This document shows, piece by piece, positions 11,410 to 22,694 of a stretch of 64,000 nucleotides of DNA. Position numbers and translations under genes: made by a program. Under the pieces are notes generated by a model. The model worked only from the letters and a program-made list of their open reading frames with translations. It did not search any database and had not been told where the DNA came from. Each line of letters starts with the position of its first letter. Within the stretch, counting starts at the first letter, position 1. The DNA is from Heterobilharzia americana (Eukaryota > Platyhelminthes > Trematoda > Strigeidida > Schistosomatidae): assembly GCA_944470555.2 (NCBI GenBank), contig OX104130.1, forward strand, positions 77,443,160 to 77,507,159, read 5' to 3'.

Positions 11410-12010
11410 TTAGCACCGTCGTTACTTTAACTTGTCTGTAGAACATCGGGCATATAACGCGTCAGTGCAGGTGGTTGTGCTTTACGCCTGTGAAAGCTGA
11501 TCTGTCCGAAATGAGGATGTCCGACAACTCCACACCTTCGATCACTGCAATCCCCTTAAGAGTGCTGGCATCTGATGAACTCACCATGTAAGTAGTAATG
11601 AAGTGAGTGATACGACATGAGTTTGGACGTGATAGAGATCGTCACCAATTCGGCAGCCAACTTGAAAAATTGGCTTCTGAAGCTAAGGCTTTTGCAAGGT
11701 AAGTCGTTTCAAGACTCCCACACCTCTCTGTGTTCGCTTTCCCTGAGACTGATTGGAAAAGGCAGAAAGTAGTACATAGGGAGAAGGATATATTTTTCCT
11801 GACTTAGCACTTGTCGGTGATTCGTGACCGCGTGGACGGGTTAGGAGAGATGATGCAACCCAGTGACTTGAGACGATAGCAGACACGATTCGGAATCTAA
11901 GCCAGAGGCCGATCATCCTGCAGTTTTCTTGTTTCCTCTACTGCCATGCAGTAAAACGAAAGCAACCAATGCTTTTTTGTATGTGCGCTTGTGACTGCTT
12001 CCCTAGTAGC
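11410..12010 (+). mobile_element. Decayed LINE 3' region, family distinct from A and B
   Basis: Broken frames echo the tail of RTE/CR1-type ORF2: a VLLYACESW-like segment near 11470, then LEKLASEAKAFAR, and DDATQ, stop, LETIADTIRNLSQ near 11850-11900. The minus-strand 77-codon open frame here is a shadow. It is heavily decayed and cannot be assigned. Confidence 0.45.
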
Positions 12011-12029
12011 CCATTCATGACTTCCTTCC

Positions 12030-13935
12030 CACTCTTTCTTCACTTTTGTTTTTTTAATGCTGCTATATTAGTTTCTATGGTAAATTTCTTGTTACCCTTG
12101 TCTCGCTAAATGTGCTCTAAATAAGAAAAGCACTACTCGCTTTGTTGACAAGTACCTTCTAATTGAGTCAACTGGGCAGCTGTTGGCTTTCAGCGAACCT
12201 GCATGCTACATTAAGTATTTCATCGGCCGATAGTAGAAATACACAATTTAGGCATGATTTATAGTCACATAAAATTAGTTATGATTCAACAAAAAACAAG
12301 CCAGTTTTGCGTTCACTGGAAAATTCGATTTTCGCTCGACTGTTTCTTCACCCTTTTGTAATTGTTGAATGGTTTCAAGAATGCTCAGTTGACTAGGTTT
12401 ATCCATGGCTGAAACTTTGATTACATAACTACTAACTAATGGCTGGATAAATGTGTCGACAGATAGTGGTATATGCAGGTGAAACCTCGACAACGTGTTC
12501 AAATTCAAGCTATTCGGTATCTGAAATTAACGTGCAATTGCCTCTGATCAATTGGATACCACTTTATTGTTGGTAGCGCAAAATACGCCATTTAGGAAGT
12601 GGTGAGCACTTTATACTCATACACATACAGAATCATATTGAGGATTTTAAACCAACTCCATATACCACATCACAAAAGCAGTGCTCCACTTCCGCTTACC
12701 ACTATAGTTGCTTTCATAAATTACGCTCTTTTATGTTTAACTCACAATAAATGTTTCATCTACTAGGTATTCAAGGATTAAGCACTCATATGAAAAAAGT
12801 ACGTTTCTTTGACTGTTTTAACACCGAACAGTTAACTCTTTCTTTCAACTTTGTCTTCATTCCTGTTACTAAGTGTTGTGGTATTGTTATTGTGCCTGAT
12901 TTTATACTGTATGACAAGGTAAACCACTAATTTGAGAGTAGTAAGTGCTGTTCAAGTGAGTTAAGATGACACACTGAGGTAAATGCATTTGTCAAAGAAG
13001 TATTGAACAAAATCATATCATATTTGCATTATTCGGGGATTTCAGCTTACTATAGTATTCAAAAGCTCTGGGTAACTGGTAGATGAACATACATCTAGAG
13101 ATTATATCTAATTATCAAACCGCCGATCAGGTTCTTAGCAGCACACAACTTCTAGATATAGACAACTTAACTGAAAAGATATATAAGGAGTCTATCAGGT
13201 AACTCCAGAGTTGACAAAAAGTTGTTTTGACATCAGGTTTTGCTTTGTAAATTGCCTTACAACTGCCAACCGATTATCTGGAAGTAAGAAAGTTGCTGGT
13301 GAAGTATTTGAAAAGCAATTTCGGACAATCTCATACTGATCTCATATGTCTTCTGGTGAGAAAGATTAAAACTCTAACATGTCAGGTTATCACTTTTCAT
13401 CTTTGAATATTTTTTACTGAATATTCATAGATAGAACATACTGCAATTTTTGGGTGGTATATTGAGGTATACTGATAGGTAAGGTATGTTTTTACCATTG
13501 CCCATTTTGACAGTTGGCTACAACACTGCCTACTATCTTGTATGATTATCCGAACTATGTATCTAGGGGAGCCTAACAATTGGTGGTCAATGACGACTTC
13601 TGTCACCTTTGTGAGTGAATTTACTAGTCGTTTACCCGAGAAACACTAGAAGGTAATCGGTGTGCACATCCGCTTTCTAATCGAAGACGAAAACATTTGT
13701 CAGATTAATAAACACTTATTTGAAAATGAATATTTATAGTAATTCATAAAAAGGTTAGGTGAGAAACACAGGCTACATGAAGAACATGAAACGCTGCCAT
13801 TGAAAGCCGACTTTTTTACACATTCACTTTGGATATAGTTAGGTTTTATGGAAGGATAAATTGTAAACTGAAATGCTACGCCCATGTAAGCGTATCCAGC
13901 TGTTGAAGTGTCGCTTATAAACAACAAAATGTGTA
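12030..13935. other. AT-rich, no gene seen
   Basis: No coding, splice-supported or repeat feature was recognised in this stretch on either strand. Short open frames at 12275-12508, 13397-13606 and 13700-13927 (minus) have no support. Confidence 0.4.
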
Positions 13936-13944
13936 TTCACAATA

Positions 13945-13985
13945 GTGGAGAATATTTATAGCTCAGGTGGATGGTCTTGGTTGTA
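13945..13985 (-). mobile_element. Terminal scrap of PLE family A
   Basis: The stretch TAGTGGAGAATATTTATAGC followed by GGTCTTGGTTGTATTGTG is the reverse complement of the PLE-A terminal sequence at about 27445-27490. Only the tip is present, directly next to an HH1 SINE. Confidence 0.5.
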
Positions 13986-13989
13986 TTGT

Positions 13990-14190
13990 GTATTGTATTC
14001 ACAATGGAAAGTAGCTAGTAGTGGAATGGAGGACGCGCGTTTCGTCCTATTTGAGACTCGTCAGCTGCATATACCTGCCTTCCAGTAAGCGATGTTGTTC
14101 CCGCTAAGACTAACTTGTAGCTGACCGTTCCAAATCTCAGTGTTATCTACTAGACCAATGACTCACGATAGTCACTTTTGAACTAACAAG
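13990..14190 (-). repeat. tRNA-headed hammerhead SINE (family HH1)
   Basis: The minus strand begins near 14180 with a tRNA-like head (A-box-like TTGGTCTAGTAGATAAC) and ends with a hammerhead domain at 14021-14072. Its layout matches Sm-alpha-type repeats of Schistosoma, known to carry hammerheads. It has no coding capacity. Confidence 0.7.
14021..14072 (-). ncRNA. Hammerhead ribozyme, canonical core (HH1 SINE)
   Basis: The minus strand reads CTGACGA, stem II GTCT/GGAC with loop CAAATA, GAAA, a minimal stem III CGCGCG, then the cleavage triplet position GUC. Stem I (ATGCAG with CTCCAT) pairs at 5 of 6 positions with one C-C mismatch. All invariant core bases of the hammerhead are present. The very short stem III is characteristic of the Schistosoma satellite ribozyme. 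Activity is inferred, not shown. Confidence 0.75.
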
Positions 14191-14199
14191 TGTTTTACT

Positions 14200-15195
14200 T
14201 TATTCTAACTATATGCACAAATTCACATGCAATTATCAAAGCGTAAAATTCACAGGTTTATTGTGAAATGCTGTGGTATTTCGAAAAATTCGCAACTCAA
14301 AGATGCACATTTTCAAAATTAAAATTTATATTGGACATTGACCAGAAGGTGAGCGTGAATCTATCACTTCATACAGAGTGAATTATTGTTGAACAACTTA
14401 AATTTGTGTGGCCTTTATGTACCCGTAACATTTATTCACTACTCCCAGATAACTTTTGTCTCAATTCACGAAAATTTTCTAAGATGCAATGGTCACAAAA
14501 TACCGGCAGACGGATGAACCACTGTAGAACCTTGTGAATAGTATAGTTAATACTTTCTCTACCAAATACTCTAACTAGGCAACCTCTATAACTGAAACTG
14601 ACTACCAGTGATTTTCTTGTTTTGCTATCTTACTCCAGCCAACTTCAGCCTTCTTCAAAGTTAACCATGCACCAGCTAATATATATGTCAGAGTAAACAG
14701 AAGCTCAGACTGTCCCAAAAGCATGTGTTAGTTCAAGTTCCTGAGTACTTCTAGGAGAGCTTGTGATTAGACTGGTTGGCAGAGAAATTGTTGGTTGATT
14801 GTTTTTCCTTGAAGTGAGTCATTACCAAATGAGTAAAATGTTGACCATCATTTGTTTATGGAAAAGAAGTTACGTTGAATACATTTAATAAATGTAGCAG
14901 TTCATAGCATACTATTTATTTATGACATTAGACATGTCTGATCCGTCAACTTGATGCCGTATATGGTACACAATTTTACTTTTTACAGAATATTAAATGC
15001 TATATGGAAATGTTATCATACAAGAAATACGTTAAATAGCTTATGATTCTCTGACATTTCTTGCTGATTTACGCAGAGGAAGTCAACAAAAAAATAAATA
15101 AAAACCCTTTTATTTACCTTTAGAGAAAATGGACTGAGTTGAGTATTTGTCCACACAATAAGTTTGACTCAGCATATTACATGACCTTGACTTCT
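14200..15195. other. AT-rich, no gene seen
   Basis: No feature was recognised on either strand. Confidence 0.4.
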
Positions 15196-15199
15196 AATC

Positions 15200-15960
15200 T
15201 ACAGTGGCCGAATGTAACATTCTAGCTGTGAGACCAAATAGACAGACAAAATCAACGTAGAACTTCTCATGCAAGTGCAGCGATTCAAGTTCCTACAGAA
15301 AAGAGTCAATAAAAAATGACTGACATCGAAGCAGACAAAGTTGTATGACAGATGAAACAGTTTATAGGCAACGGTTAGTGCGAACACTCAAGCTTTAGAA
15401 GACGTCAAAAACTGAGTACATTTGAGCCATTGTGACCCATTTTAAACTTTGCCACTAAAAGTCCTCAACCAGTGATTCCTTTTGTCTCGAAGACCCCAAC
15501 CAGGTAGTCTACTTCTTCCCAAACGGCTCAGACGAACGGTAACAGACTTCATGGGCTGGGGCCACGTCCTGACCTGGCCACCCTCTAATCCAGCTTCCCC
15601 TAACATGATACGTAGAGATAGTAGGTGACTCAGCATGTCCAAGCCATCTCAGTCGATGAAGGTTCACAACCTCACCAGTTGACTTGCCTAGTACGCTTCG
15701 GCTGACCTCAACATTACCTACACGGTAATTACACCAAATATAAGGGATGCTACAATAACTCGCGATCAAAACCTGTAACTACTTCATGTCTTTTACTTTC
15801 AACGGCCATATCTCAGATCCACATAATAGGACAGAACGTACTACAGGGCAGTTCTAACGGTCATTAGCTCGATACCTGGAAAGGTGGCAGATGTACACTT
15901 CTTCAGAGTCCCACATTAGAATGTAATAGATGTTCATATATCCAAAGCTCTCAGTGGTTT
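15200..15960 (-). mobile_element. Decayed family B LINE, 3' portion
   Basis: On the minus strand the C-terminal part of family B ORF2 can be read in two frames at 15442-15769: VVNLHRLRWLGHAESPTIST, and GEAGLEGGQVRTWPQPMKSV followed by SRLGRSRLPGWGLRDKRNHW. The family 3' UTR lies at lower coordinates to about 15200. Frameshifts break it into overlapping pieces. Confidence 0.75.
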
Positions 15961-16690
15961 TACAAATTATGTTAGTGTCTGGTCAGAGGAAATGTGTTAA
16001 TTCCATACTTTTTCTCCAAAATGCCGAATGAATTCTTAGTTTGGTTATCCAGGTAAATAACTTGACATCTTGATGAACCACGCTTGGTGTTTCATTGTTA
16101 GCGACTATTGATAGGACACTATGGTCCTCACAAATAGGTTATCTTTGCAACTACGAGAAAATCGATATTCCTTAAGGGATTCAACCCGGGACATGTTTGC
16201 TAACATTAGACTGAAATCTGTTCCTTTTTAAAGAATCAAGCTCTCCAGAAGACAATGATTTCATCACATTTTCTTGCCTTCCTTATAATCACAAACAGAT
16301 TTCTAAAAGTTTAATATGGCGAGTGATGAGCAAGGACTAAATAATTTAACCAAATGAAGAGATGGAGTAGAACTATTCAAAATGTTTATGGGGATTATTA
16401 AGCTTAAAATAGATTGTGTGTTTTAAATGATACCACATGACTGCCATAATGCTGTTTTAATTAATATGATAAAATTGGAAGGAGTGGAATACAACTGAAT
16501 GGTACTGATTTAGTTCAGTCGTTAGGGTTTAGTGGTATTTCATTCACGTCAAATAAAAATACCAGACTGAAATGAAATTATCTGTTCATTAACTATGATA
16601 CATTTAAGAAATCGACAAAATATCTTGAATTTATCAAGAGCAGAAGTATTTTGGTTTGAGGTTAATGGAAATTTTGTTAATTTCAAGATA
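15960..16690. other. AT-rich, no gene seen
   Basis: No feature was recognised on either strand. Confidence 0.4.
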
Positions 16691-16694
16691 GTAT

Positions 16695-16840
16695 TCACCT
16701 CGGACTGACATCAGTTGGAGAACTATTGGAAACCTGGGAGCACTGAACAGCTGTTTCGTTCTAGTGTGGAACTCTTCAACAGTACGCACCCACGACCTCG
16801 CCAGGAATCTAACTTGGGACCTTCTTGTCTCAAGGTAAAC
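16695..16840 (-). repeat. Degraded hammerhead SINE (family HH2)
   Basis: The outer end ACTGACATCAGTTGGAG and the hammerhead block at about 16735-16790 (minus: TTGAAGA, GAAAC, AGCTGTT, CAGTGC) match the HH2 family seen at 29915-30370 and 55205-55690. The cleavage triplet is GTT and the first core base is changed, so the ribozyme is probably dead. The tRNA-like head is truncated near 16840. Confidence 0.6.
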
Positions 16841-16904
16841 TTATTGAGTACGATGAATACTATCTTGAGATAAATAAAATCTCTATAAGCCTTAAACCAA
16901 ATCA

Positions 16905-18090
16905 TTGCATAGTGCTTATTAGTGACATGCTTTGATATGGATATCCCGAAGTCCTAATGAGAAGTAAAGACCTTTAGAGTTAGCCAAGTGGAAGTGAAGT
17001 GGAGGCCAACCGAAAACCTTGTTAGATAGTCACGCTATATCGTGTATTCAGTATTTTTCACGTGCAGATACTTTGGAGTTTATTTCAAATTTGGAGAAAA
17101 ACTTGGTGCTTTCAGCTCCGTAGCATAACATGAGGTATTTCATCTACTTCCATACTCATATGCTCAAGTTCTTTTTCGTTGCAGGACAGTTGTACTTCCC
17201 AAGAAGAAGACCCCGTTTTTACCATCCAGTATTTAGCGAGGCTTAAGTAAGATGATGCACACAATCACTAAATAATGTATTCGAATCGACTTCACTTACT
17301 CCACTTCTTGTAGTTGCTGAATGTACTTAACTATGACGAAATACGTTTAGCTTGTGATATAGTACACCAAAGTGTGCCTAGCTGCCTAGTTATATTTCTT
17401 TACATGACATTCGATGGCAGTATTGCCGAATATATTTCGTCTTTAATAGGCTTAACTGGTCAACTGCATACTCGCTTTCTAAAACTGTGGATAAATAATT
17501 CTTGGAACGCTTATCATGTAGACAGATAATCAAAAGCATGTGATATCTACAGTTCATTGTATGACTTCTGTTCAACCGTCAATCACCTTGACACTGAATA
17601 AATATACCTACCCAGCCATTTGTATTTACACAGTTAAATGTTGGTATATCTTTCATGATAAATATTGATCGATATGCAAGCAGACAGATGTGATTTGGCA
17701 TACTAGATCTTATATATAATTCTACTGTTATATATGTCAGTAGTGAACTCTCGTTTAGTTGTATTCTTTTTTCTACATATGGGAACGTTCTCGTATTCAT
17801 ACAACGTTTCACCACTTTATGAAGACTTACACGTAAACGTCGTATTCCTAAATAGGCCTATCATTCACCATCCATATTGGTTTAATTTATTTGGCTGTAT
17901 TATAAGGGACTGTTCACCTATCAACCTTAATAAATTTGAAAAGAGCAAAAACAAAGAAGTGAATAAAATAACATAATACTTCTCTTCAAATGTTTACAAC
18001 CAGTAAAACTTTTAATATACGAACTCAATAAACATTTAATATACTTTTACCAATCAGCGAAAACTCAGCCTTATATTTACTATCATTTTG
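16905..18090. other. AT-rich, no gene seen
   Basis: Only short unsupported open frames (17314-17529 plus, 17579-17815 minus, 17734-17976 plus) are present. No splice-supported exon was found. Confidence 0.4.
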
Positions 18091-18094
18091 ACTA

Positions 18095-18265
18095 TCTTAG
18101 GTAGCCATGGTTCGCCAGACTAGTATTGATACTGGGTGATGATTGAAGGTGAAATGGAAATTTGTACCGCGGTTGGATTCGAATCAGCGACCATTGGATT
18201 TCTGACCCGATGCTTTACCAACTGCGCTACGAGGTTCGACTGCTGGCCAGATTTTTATTTTACTT
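18095..18265 (-). repeat. tRNA-derived SINE copy (family T2)
   Basis: The minus strand begins near 18260 with a tRNA-like block (A-box-like TAGCGCAGTTGGTAAAG; B-box-like GATTCGAATCC near 18180) followed by CACCTTCAATCATCACCCAG. The tail recurs at 51925-52036 and 49720. It is a Pol III-type retroposon. Confidence 0.65.
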
Positions 18266-18404
18266 CAGTCACCATGGAGTTTTCCTGACTTACATGTGGA
18301 CTCGTGACACGTTGCTATCGCTTGATCGCATTCACATTGGCTGCCTAGTCAGAACAGTGGAAAACAAGACATTCTGCGAAAAGGGATTTATTCTCAAGCT
18401 GTAC

Positions 18405-18407
<3 letters not shown>

Positions 18408-18446
<39 letters not shown>
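18408..18446. repeat. (TA)n microsatellite
   Basis: There are about 19 TA units with no interruption. Confidence 0.95.
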
Positions 18447-18448
<2 letters not shown>

Positions 18449-18834
18449 TGTGAGGGAGAAATGAACTTAAATAACGAGATATTTCAATAATAATAATAGT
18501 GGCTATCATCATAATAACGTTGTTAGTTGATAGTGTAAAAGTTGAATGATCACGAAAGGGGGTTGCGTTAGACTTTTTAAATCATTTATAGGGGGAAACA
18601 TAGTGGAGTTAATGAACCATGAAACAATTTAATTGGAATAAATTGAAAACTTTTTTTTTAAAGTTTCGGTCATTAGGAAGAGTAAATGAAGAAACAGCAG
18701 GAACTATTCAGCGTGAAAAAAGTGATAACGATGATATAAGATTACAAAGATTATTCCAACAAAGTTGAAAAAAAAACGAAACATACCAAGATCTAATTAA
18801 GGCCAATGTAGAGACAAAGATTGTACGTACTTGT

Positions 18835-19320
18835 TTTGCACACAAAAATCAGGCTTCAGCTCATGGATAACCAGGTCCCCTGCTTCTTTTAGTAACGTGA
18901 AGACGGACAAAACGTGAACTATTTGAGTGGATTTGATAGACAACCTTAAAATCATTGTTCGGCACGGTTGAATGGTTGGAAATGGTTAAATGTTCAAGGG
19001 TAGAACTTCGCAATGCATTTCCTTTCACCTTTATAAAACCAGGCTGAAATATGTTCTGGTATACATGTCGACAGCGATTTTTGTCTATGTCCAACATACC
19101 TTGCTCCATAGGAGCAAATAAACTAGTAGATACACATGAAGGTTGCCCGTCGAAGTATGTAATGTTTAACACGTATAGCTAACAATTTACGACTGGTAAA
19201 GGTCAAATGAACTTTGGCTAAGAAAAACGTCTTGCCAATTGTTCTCGAAAGACAATTTTTCAAAATTTCTGATGCTGCATCACCCTTAAATTTCAGATTC
19301 ATTCTCAAAGCCTCTTTGGA
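18835..19320 (-). mobile_element. PLE family D remnant with GIY-YIG motif
   Basis: On the minus strand, 19123-19308 reads GDAASEILKNCLSRTIGKTF, the PLE thumb-to-linker part. After a frameshift comes FICSYGARYVGHRQKSLST then IPEHISAWF, a degraded GIY-YIG core (YVG, with EH). The third piece (SSTLEHLTISNHSTVPNNDF) continues the nuclease. Only the C-terminal half is preserved, in at least three frames. Confidence 0.65.
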
Positions 19321-19329
19321 AACTGAGCT

Positions 19330-20385
19330 GATGACTGATTTCGCCTGTCATTCTCGCATATTTTTATCAGCGAATCGGTTAGGATAGCCGTTTTGAGCAA
19401 TCCTACCTCTTAAAACCTTCAAAGGCTTCAACTTGCACACGGTTTCTCCTACAAATATTACTTATTCGATAGTAGAGTAAGTGAATGTATATATACGAAT
19501 GTACGCCACAAGAATGAATTCTTCAAAAAGAGTCCTTTTCGCTGAATATATTGCTCGATGTCACAACGGGAATTATTAATTTATATTTACATATGTTGTT
19601 GACTAGAACATTCTTGTCAAACGGAAATCGATAAGAATGACAACAAGAATAATGTAGAATTTCAGAAAGAAATTATGTAAGTAGATTATTCACTGAGCAG
19701 ATGATTCAATAATTAATTAAAAGCCACGATGAATTTAGTTCAGTTATAAATTAAAAAGTTAACTGCTATCCATGGTGATAATAAAATGTGGTGTAATCGA
19801 ATACCAGGATAGTGTATACATGAGTCATTGGAGTAGTGACAGATTAAAGAACATCATACAACAGTTTCAGCATAGTCATGAAAATTAGCACTGCGATATT
19901 TATTCCATAATTTTGGAAGATTTAAGAGCATTTCGATATCCTGTGCCTGTTAAGTGTAAAACAATTCCACTGCTGAAATTGATAGAAACCATTTTTTCCA
20001 AGGCTTCTTGAAAAATGTTATAAAATTTGAGATAGACGTTAGTCTTTGTCCTTCTGGGATATTCCCTTTGATAGATACATGTGGATTCTTACATGCAGTG
20101 ATTACCTTCTACGACTAGTTCACTTGAATGCCATCTTAAAGCTAATTTTTCATCAAGAAAGGTTGTTTTTACAGTCGTATAATGTAGTTCAAAAACTCTA
20201 ATCTTAAACCTGTATTACTAGTCCTATGCCTGAATGCTCCTATGTTACTAGTAAACTCTGAATGTGGATTTACAAGCCGTTTTCGCTTCAGTAAGATATA
20301 AGTATTTAAAAGAATTCGTAGACGTTCTAAGTTACGACTAAACAACAGCTTAACTAAAAGACACTCTGATGTTATTTGTTTGGTT
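19330..20385. other. AT-rich, no gene seen
   Basis: No feature was recognised on either strand. Confidence 0.4.
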
Positions 20386-20392
20386 ATGACTA

Positions 20393-20545
20393 TCAGTGGA
20401 ATCTGGGATACGCATTTCGGGACTCTTCCGCTGGATCTGTCCTGGTGAGTTGTGGTTTCCTCAATGAGACTTGACCCGGGTAAGTTTTACTTAAAATACG
20501 AGAACATTATCCACTAGGCCACTGAGTCGAATAAGTCACCTCTAA
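20393..20545 (-). repeat. Degraded hammerhead SINE (HH1), left member of an inverted pair
   Basis: The minus strand carries a tRNA-like head (A-box-like TGGCCTAGTGGATAATG near 20510) and a hammerhead remnant at 20394-20440 in which stem II loop and 3' strand are deleted (GAGTCCC joined directly to GAAATGCG). It ends with CAGATTCCACT. It is not functional. Confidence 0.6.
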
Positions 20546-20559
20546 TCTTTGGGATAATG

Positions 20560-20656
20560 AATCTCAGTGAGAACACCATCACTCACTGGGATTCAGGTAA
20601 ATCCAACTGACGAGTCCTAAGTGGAACAAAATACACACCCTGAGTTCCACTTCTAG
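20560..20656 (+). repeat. Degraded hammerhead SINE (HH1), right member of an inverted pair
   Basis: The plus strand reads CAACTGACGAGTCCTAAG then GGAACAAAA and ends CTGAGTTCCACT at 20598-20651, a hammerhead with intact CTGACGA but altered GAAA. It is oriented opposite to the copy at 20393-20545. Confidence 0.6.
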
Positions 20657-20659
20657 TCA

Positions 20660-21330
20660 TCATAAAGCAGAAGAAATCGAAAGGCGGCTTAATACATCGT
20701 TTCAAGGAGCCCATATACGAAGAGAGACTGATCGGTTTGGTCCACTATGACAATCAACGAAAAATCTCAGGACATTCCAATGAGCATCATTATTATTTCT
20801 ATGACAGTTTCTTTATGCAGATGCATAGGGTTATAACAACTACTGAAAAGGAAATCTTCATTTCAGAATAGTAATAATAACTAGATGGCTTTATTCACCA
20901 TTAAAAACTTTTTACCTAAGACTTATTTTATCGTATTACAGTGAAGCTCATTGCAAAAGCTTTGTATTGACACTTCGCTTATTTCTACAGAGCTTATACT
21001 TCTGAGAAGACTGCATATCAAAAGACATAAGTTATTCAACCAAACTCTGTTCTCCGTGGATTATTGGCATCTTGCGAGGTGGGTGGTGCACTTGAGGTGC
21101 ATACGAAAGGATATACACATTAGTCTGATGATGAGCATCAGTCTTGTCTTCGACTGATCTGTGCTTCAAGTGGGTGGTGTAATCGTCTAACTTATTCGTG
21201 TACGGGTTGCTTATAAAAGAAGTTGTAATTGTTTGTGAAACCTGCTCAGTTCAGGTTGTAAATGAATTGGGAAATCACTTTTTAAGTGCATACCCGAAAG
21301 GGCAAAACAGACAATTTTCACTTTACTCAA
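20660..21330. other. AT-rich, no gene seen
   Basis: No feature was recognised on either strand. Confidence 0.4.

Positions 21331-21332
<2 letters not shown>

Positions 21333-21376
<44 letters not shown>
21333..21376. repeat. (TA)n microsatellite
   Basis: About 22 uninterrupted TA units. Confidence 0.95.
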
Positions 21377-21378
<2 letters not shown>

Positions 21379-21399
21379 TCATTGAGTCATGAAGGAAGA

Positions 21400-22335
21400 T
21401 AGACTTTAACAGAAACAATCTTTCTGACAAATCTTTTTCAAAAGCTGTACAATCGTAATTATAGTCGCAATAAACATACAAGTCCATCGAGAGCTAATTG
21501 GTCAGTAAAAGATCATTGAAAGTTTTTAATAAATGCACAAGTTTATATCATCAGAAATCGTTATAGAATTACAATAAATGAATAACTGCTAAAACAATAC
21601 ATAATGCGTCTCAGATAGACTATGATCAAGGTAAAATTATGTATGGGACATACCTCTCCTAAACATACACATCAGGCTTGAACTGATAAATTGGCAAGTC
21701 TTCGGCTGTATCCAGGTACCGAATTTACACTCCCCTTGAAATACTTGATTCGATATCATATCATAGTTATTCTTAATCCTATGAACGATTTTTGATAACC
21801 CTCTAGCCATAACCACTTCATGAATTTATTGACAATTTTTGATGACCTTATTTTAACCCATCAACTAATGATGGACATATATATATGTAATTGTAGCTAT
21901 GATTACGAGTGTACAGCTTTTAGAAATGATTCATCAAAGAGAAAATTTCCTTCGCTGAATTGTATTTTGTTAATTCTTCATGTCAATATTTGTCAATCTA
22001 TAAATGTTATTAGGTTGTGATCAGGGAAATAACGTAGAAATATAAGTTATATAAGAAACTTAGAAATATTCGACAGCGTGAATAATTAAGCGTCAGTTGA
22101 AATCAAGAATTGAAGAGTTTATAAAACAGTGGACGGATAGTTGTCAGTGAGCAAGGTAACGAAAACTGAGCTAAAATATTTACTTAACAGCGAATTGAAA
22201 ATAAAAATAAGATAGGAAATTTAAAAATTAATAAGTGAACAATGACTGAGTGGTAAAGTTACTCCTGGATACACAAATCTTGTTAAAGCTTTTGTATTTC
22301 CAAGGCATCAGAAATGTAATTAAATACTTTCTAAC
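21400..22335. other. AT-rich, no gene seen
   Basis: No feature was recognised on either strand upstream of the U6-LINE insertion. Confidence 0.4.
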
Positions 22336-22347
22336 ATCCTTTGATAG
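22336..22347 (+). repeat. Target-site duplication, left copy
   Basis: ATCCTTTGATAG here is repeated exactly at 25682-25693. The left copy abuts the first base of the U6 sequence and the right copy abuts the TAA tail of the LINE, so U6 and LINE entered together. Confidence 0.9.
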
Positions 22348-22445
22348 GTACTCGCTTGGGCGGTACATATACTAAAATTGGAACGATACACAGAAGATTA
22401 GCATGGCCCCTGCGCAGGGATGACACGCAAAATCGTGAAGCGTTC
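22348..22445 (+). pseudogene. U6: U6 snRNA retrocopy fused to a LINE 5' end
   Basis: Ninety-eight bases match eukaryotic U6 snRNA from its first nucleotide: 5' stem-loop GTACTCGCTTGGGCGGTAC, then CATATACTAAAATTGGAACG, AGATTAGCATGGCCCC, GATGACACGCAAA and GTGAAGCGTTC. The ACAGAGA box, which contacts the 5' splice site, reads ACACAGA. The AGC triad is intact. No snRNA promoter lies upstream: the target-site duplication ends exactly at the U6 +1 base. U6 loses its U-tract and runs straight into LINE sequence. It is a processed copy, not a gene. Confidence 0.93.
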
Positions 22446-22694
22446 AACCTCGCCTGGTTAACTAGTTTACTAGTTACTAGCCGGTCCTAAGCCCGGGTAA
22501 AGAGGGAAGGTTGGGCATAGGGCTAGCAACCCTACCCCGTAAAACAAATCTAACCGCTAAAGAAACTTCAAAGCACAAACAAAATATAAAAAATGAAAAC
22601 AAACTTATTCCCCGCTGGAATCGGAGAGGCGAAATGACGCCAGTTGGTGAAAGCCTTCGGGAAGCCAATTGGCCGATGTGTCTTCTCTCTCTCG

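Noticed and set aside
11683..11916. 77-codon minus-strand open frame
   Set aside because: It is a shadow of a decayed plus-strand LINE tail.
18160..18265. Genuine tRNA gene
   Set aside because: A and B boxes are present, but the acceptor and anticodon arms do not pair and the block continues into SINE tail sequence.
22348..22445. Functional U6 gene
   Set aside because: There is no snRNA promoter, the 3' U-tract is missing, and it lies inside a target-site duplication with a LINE.
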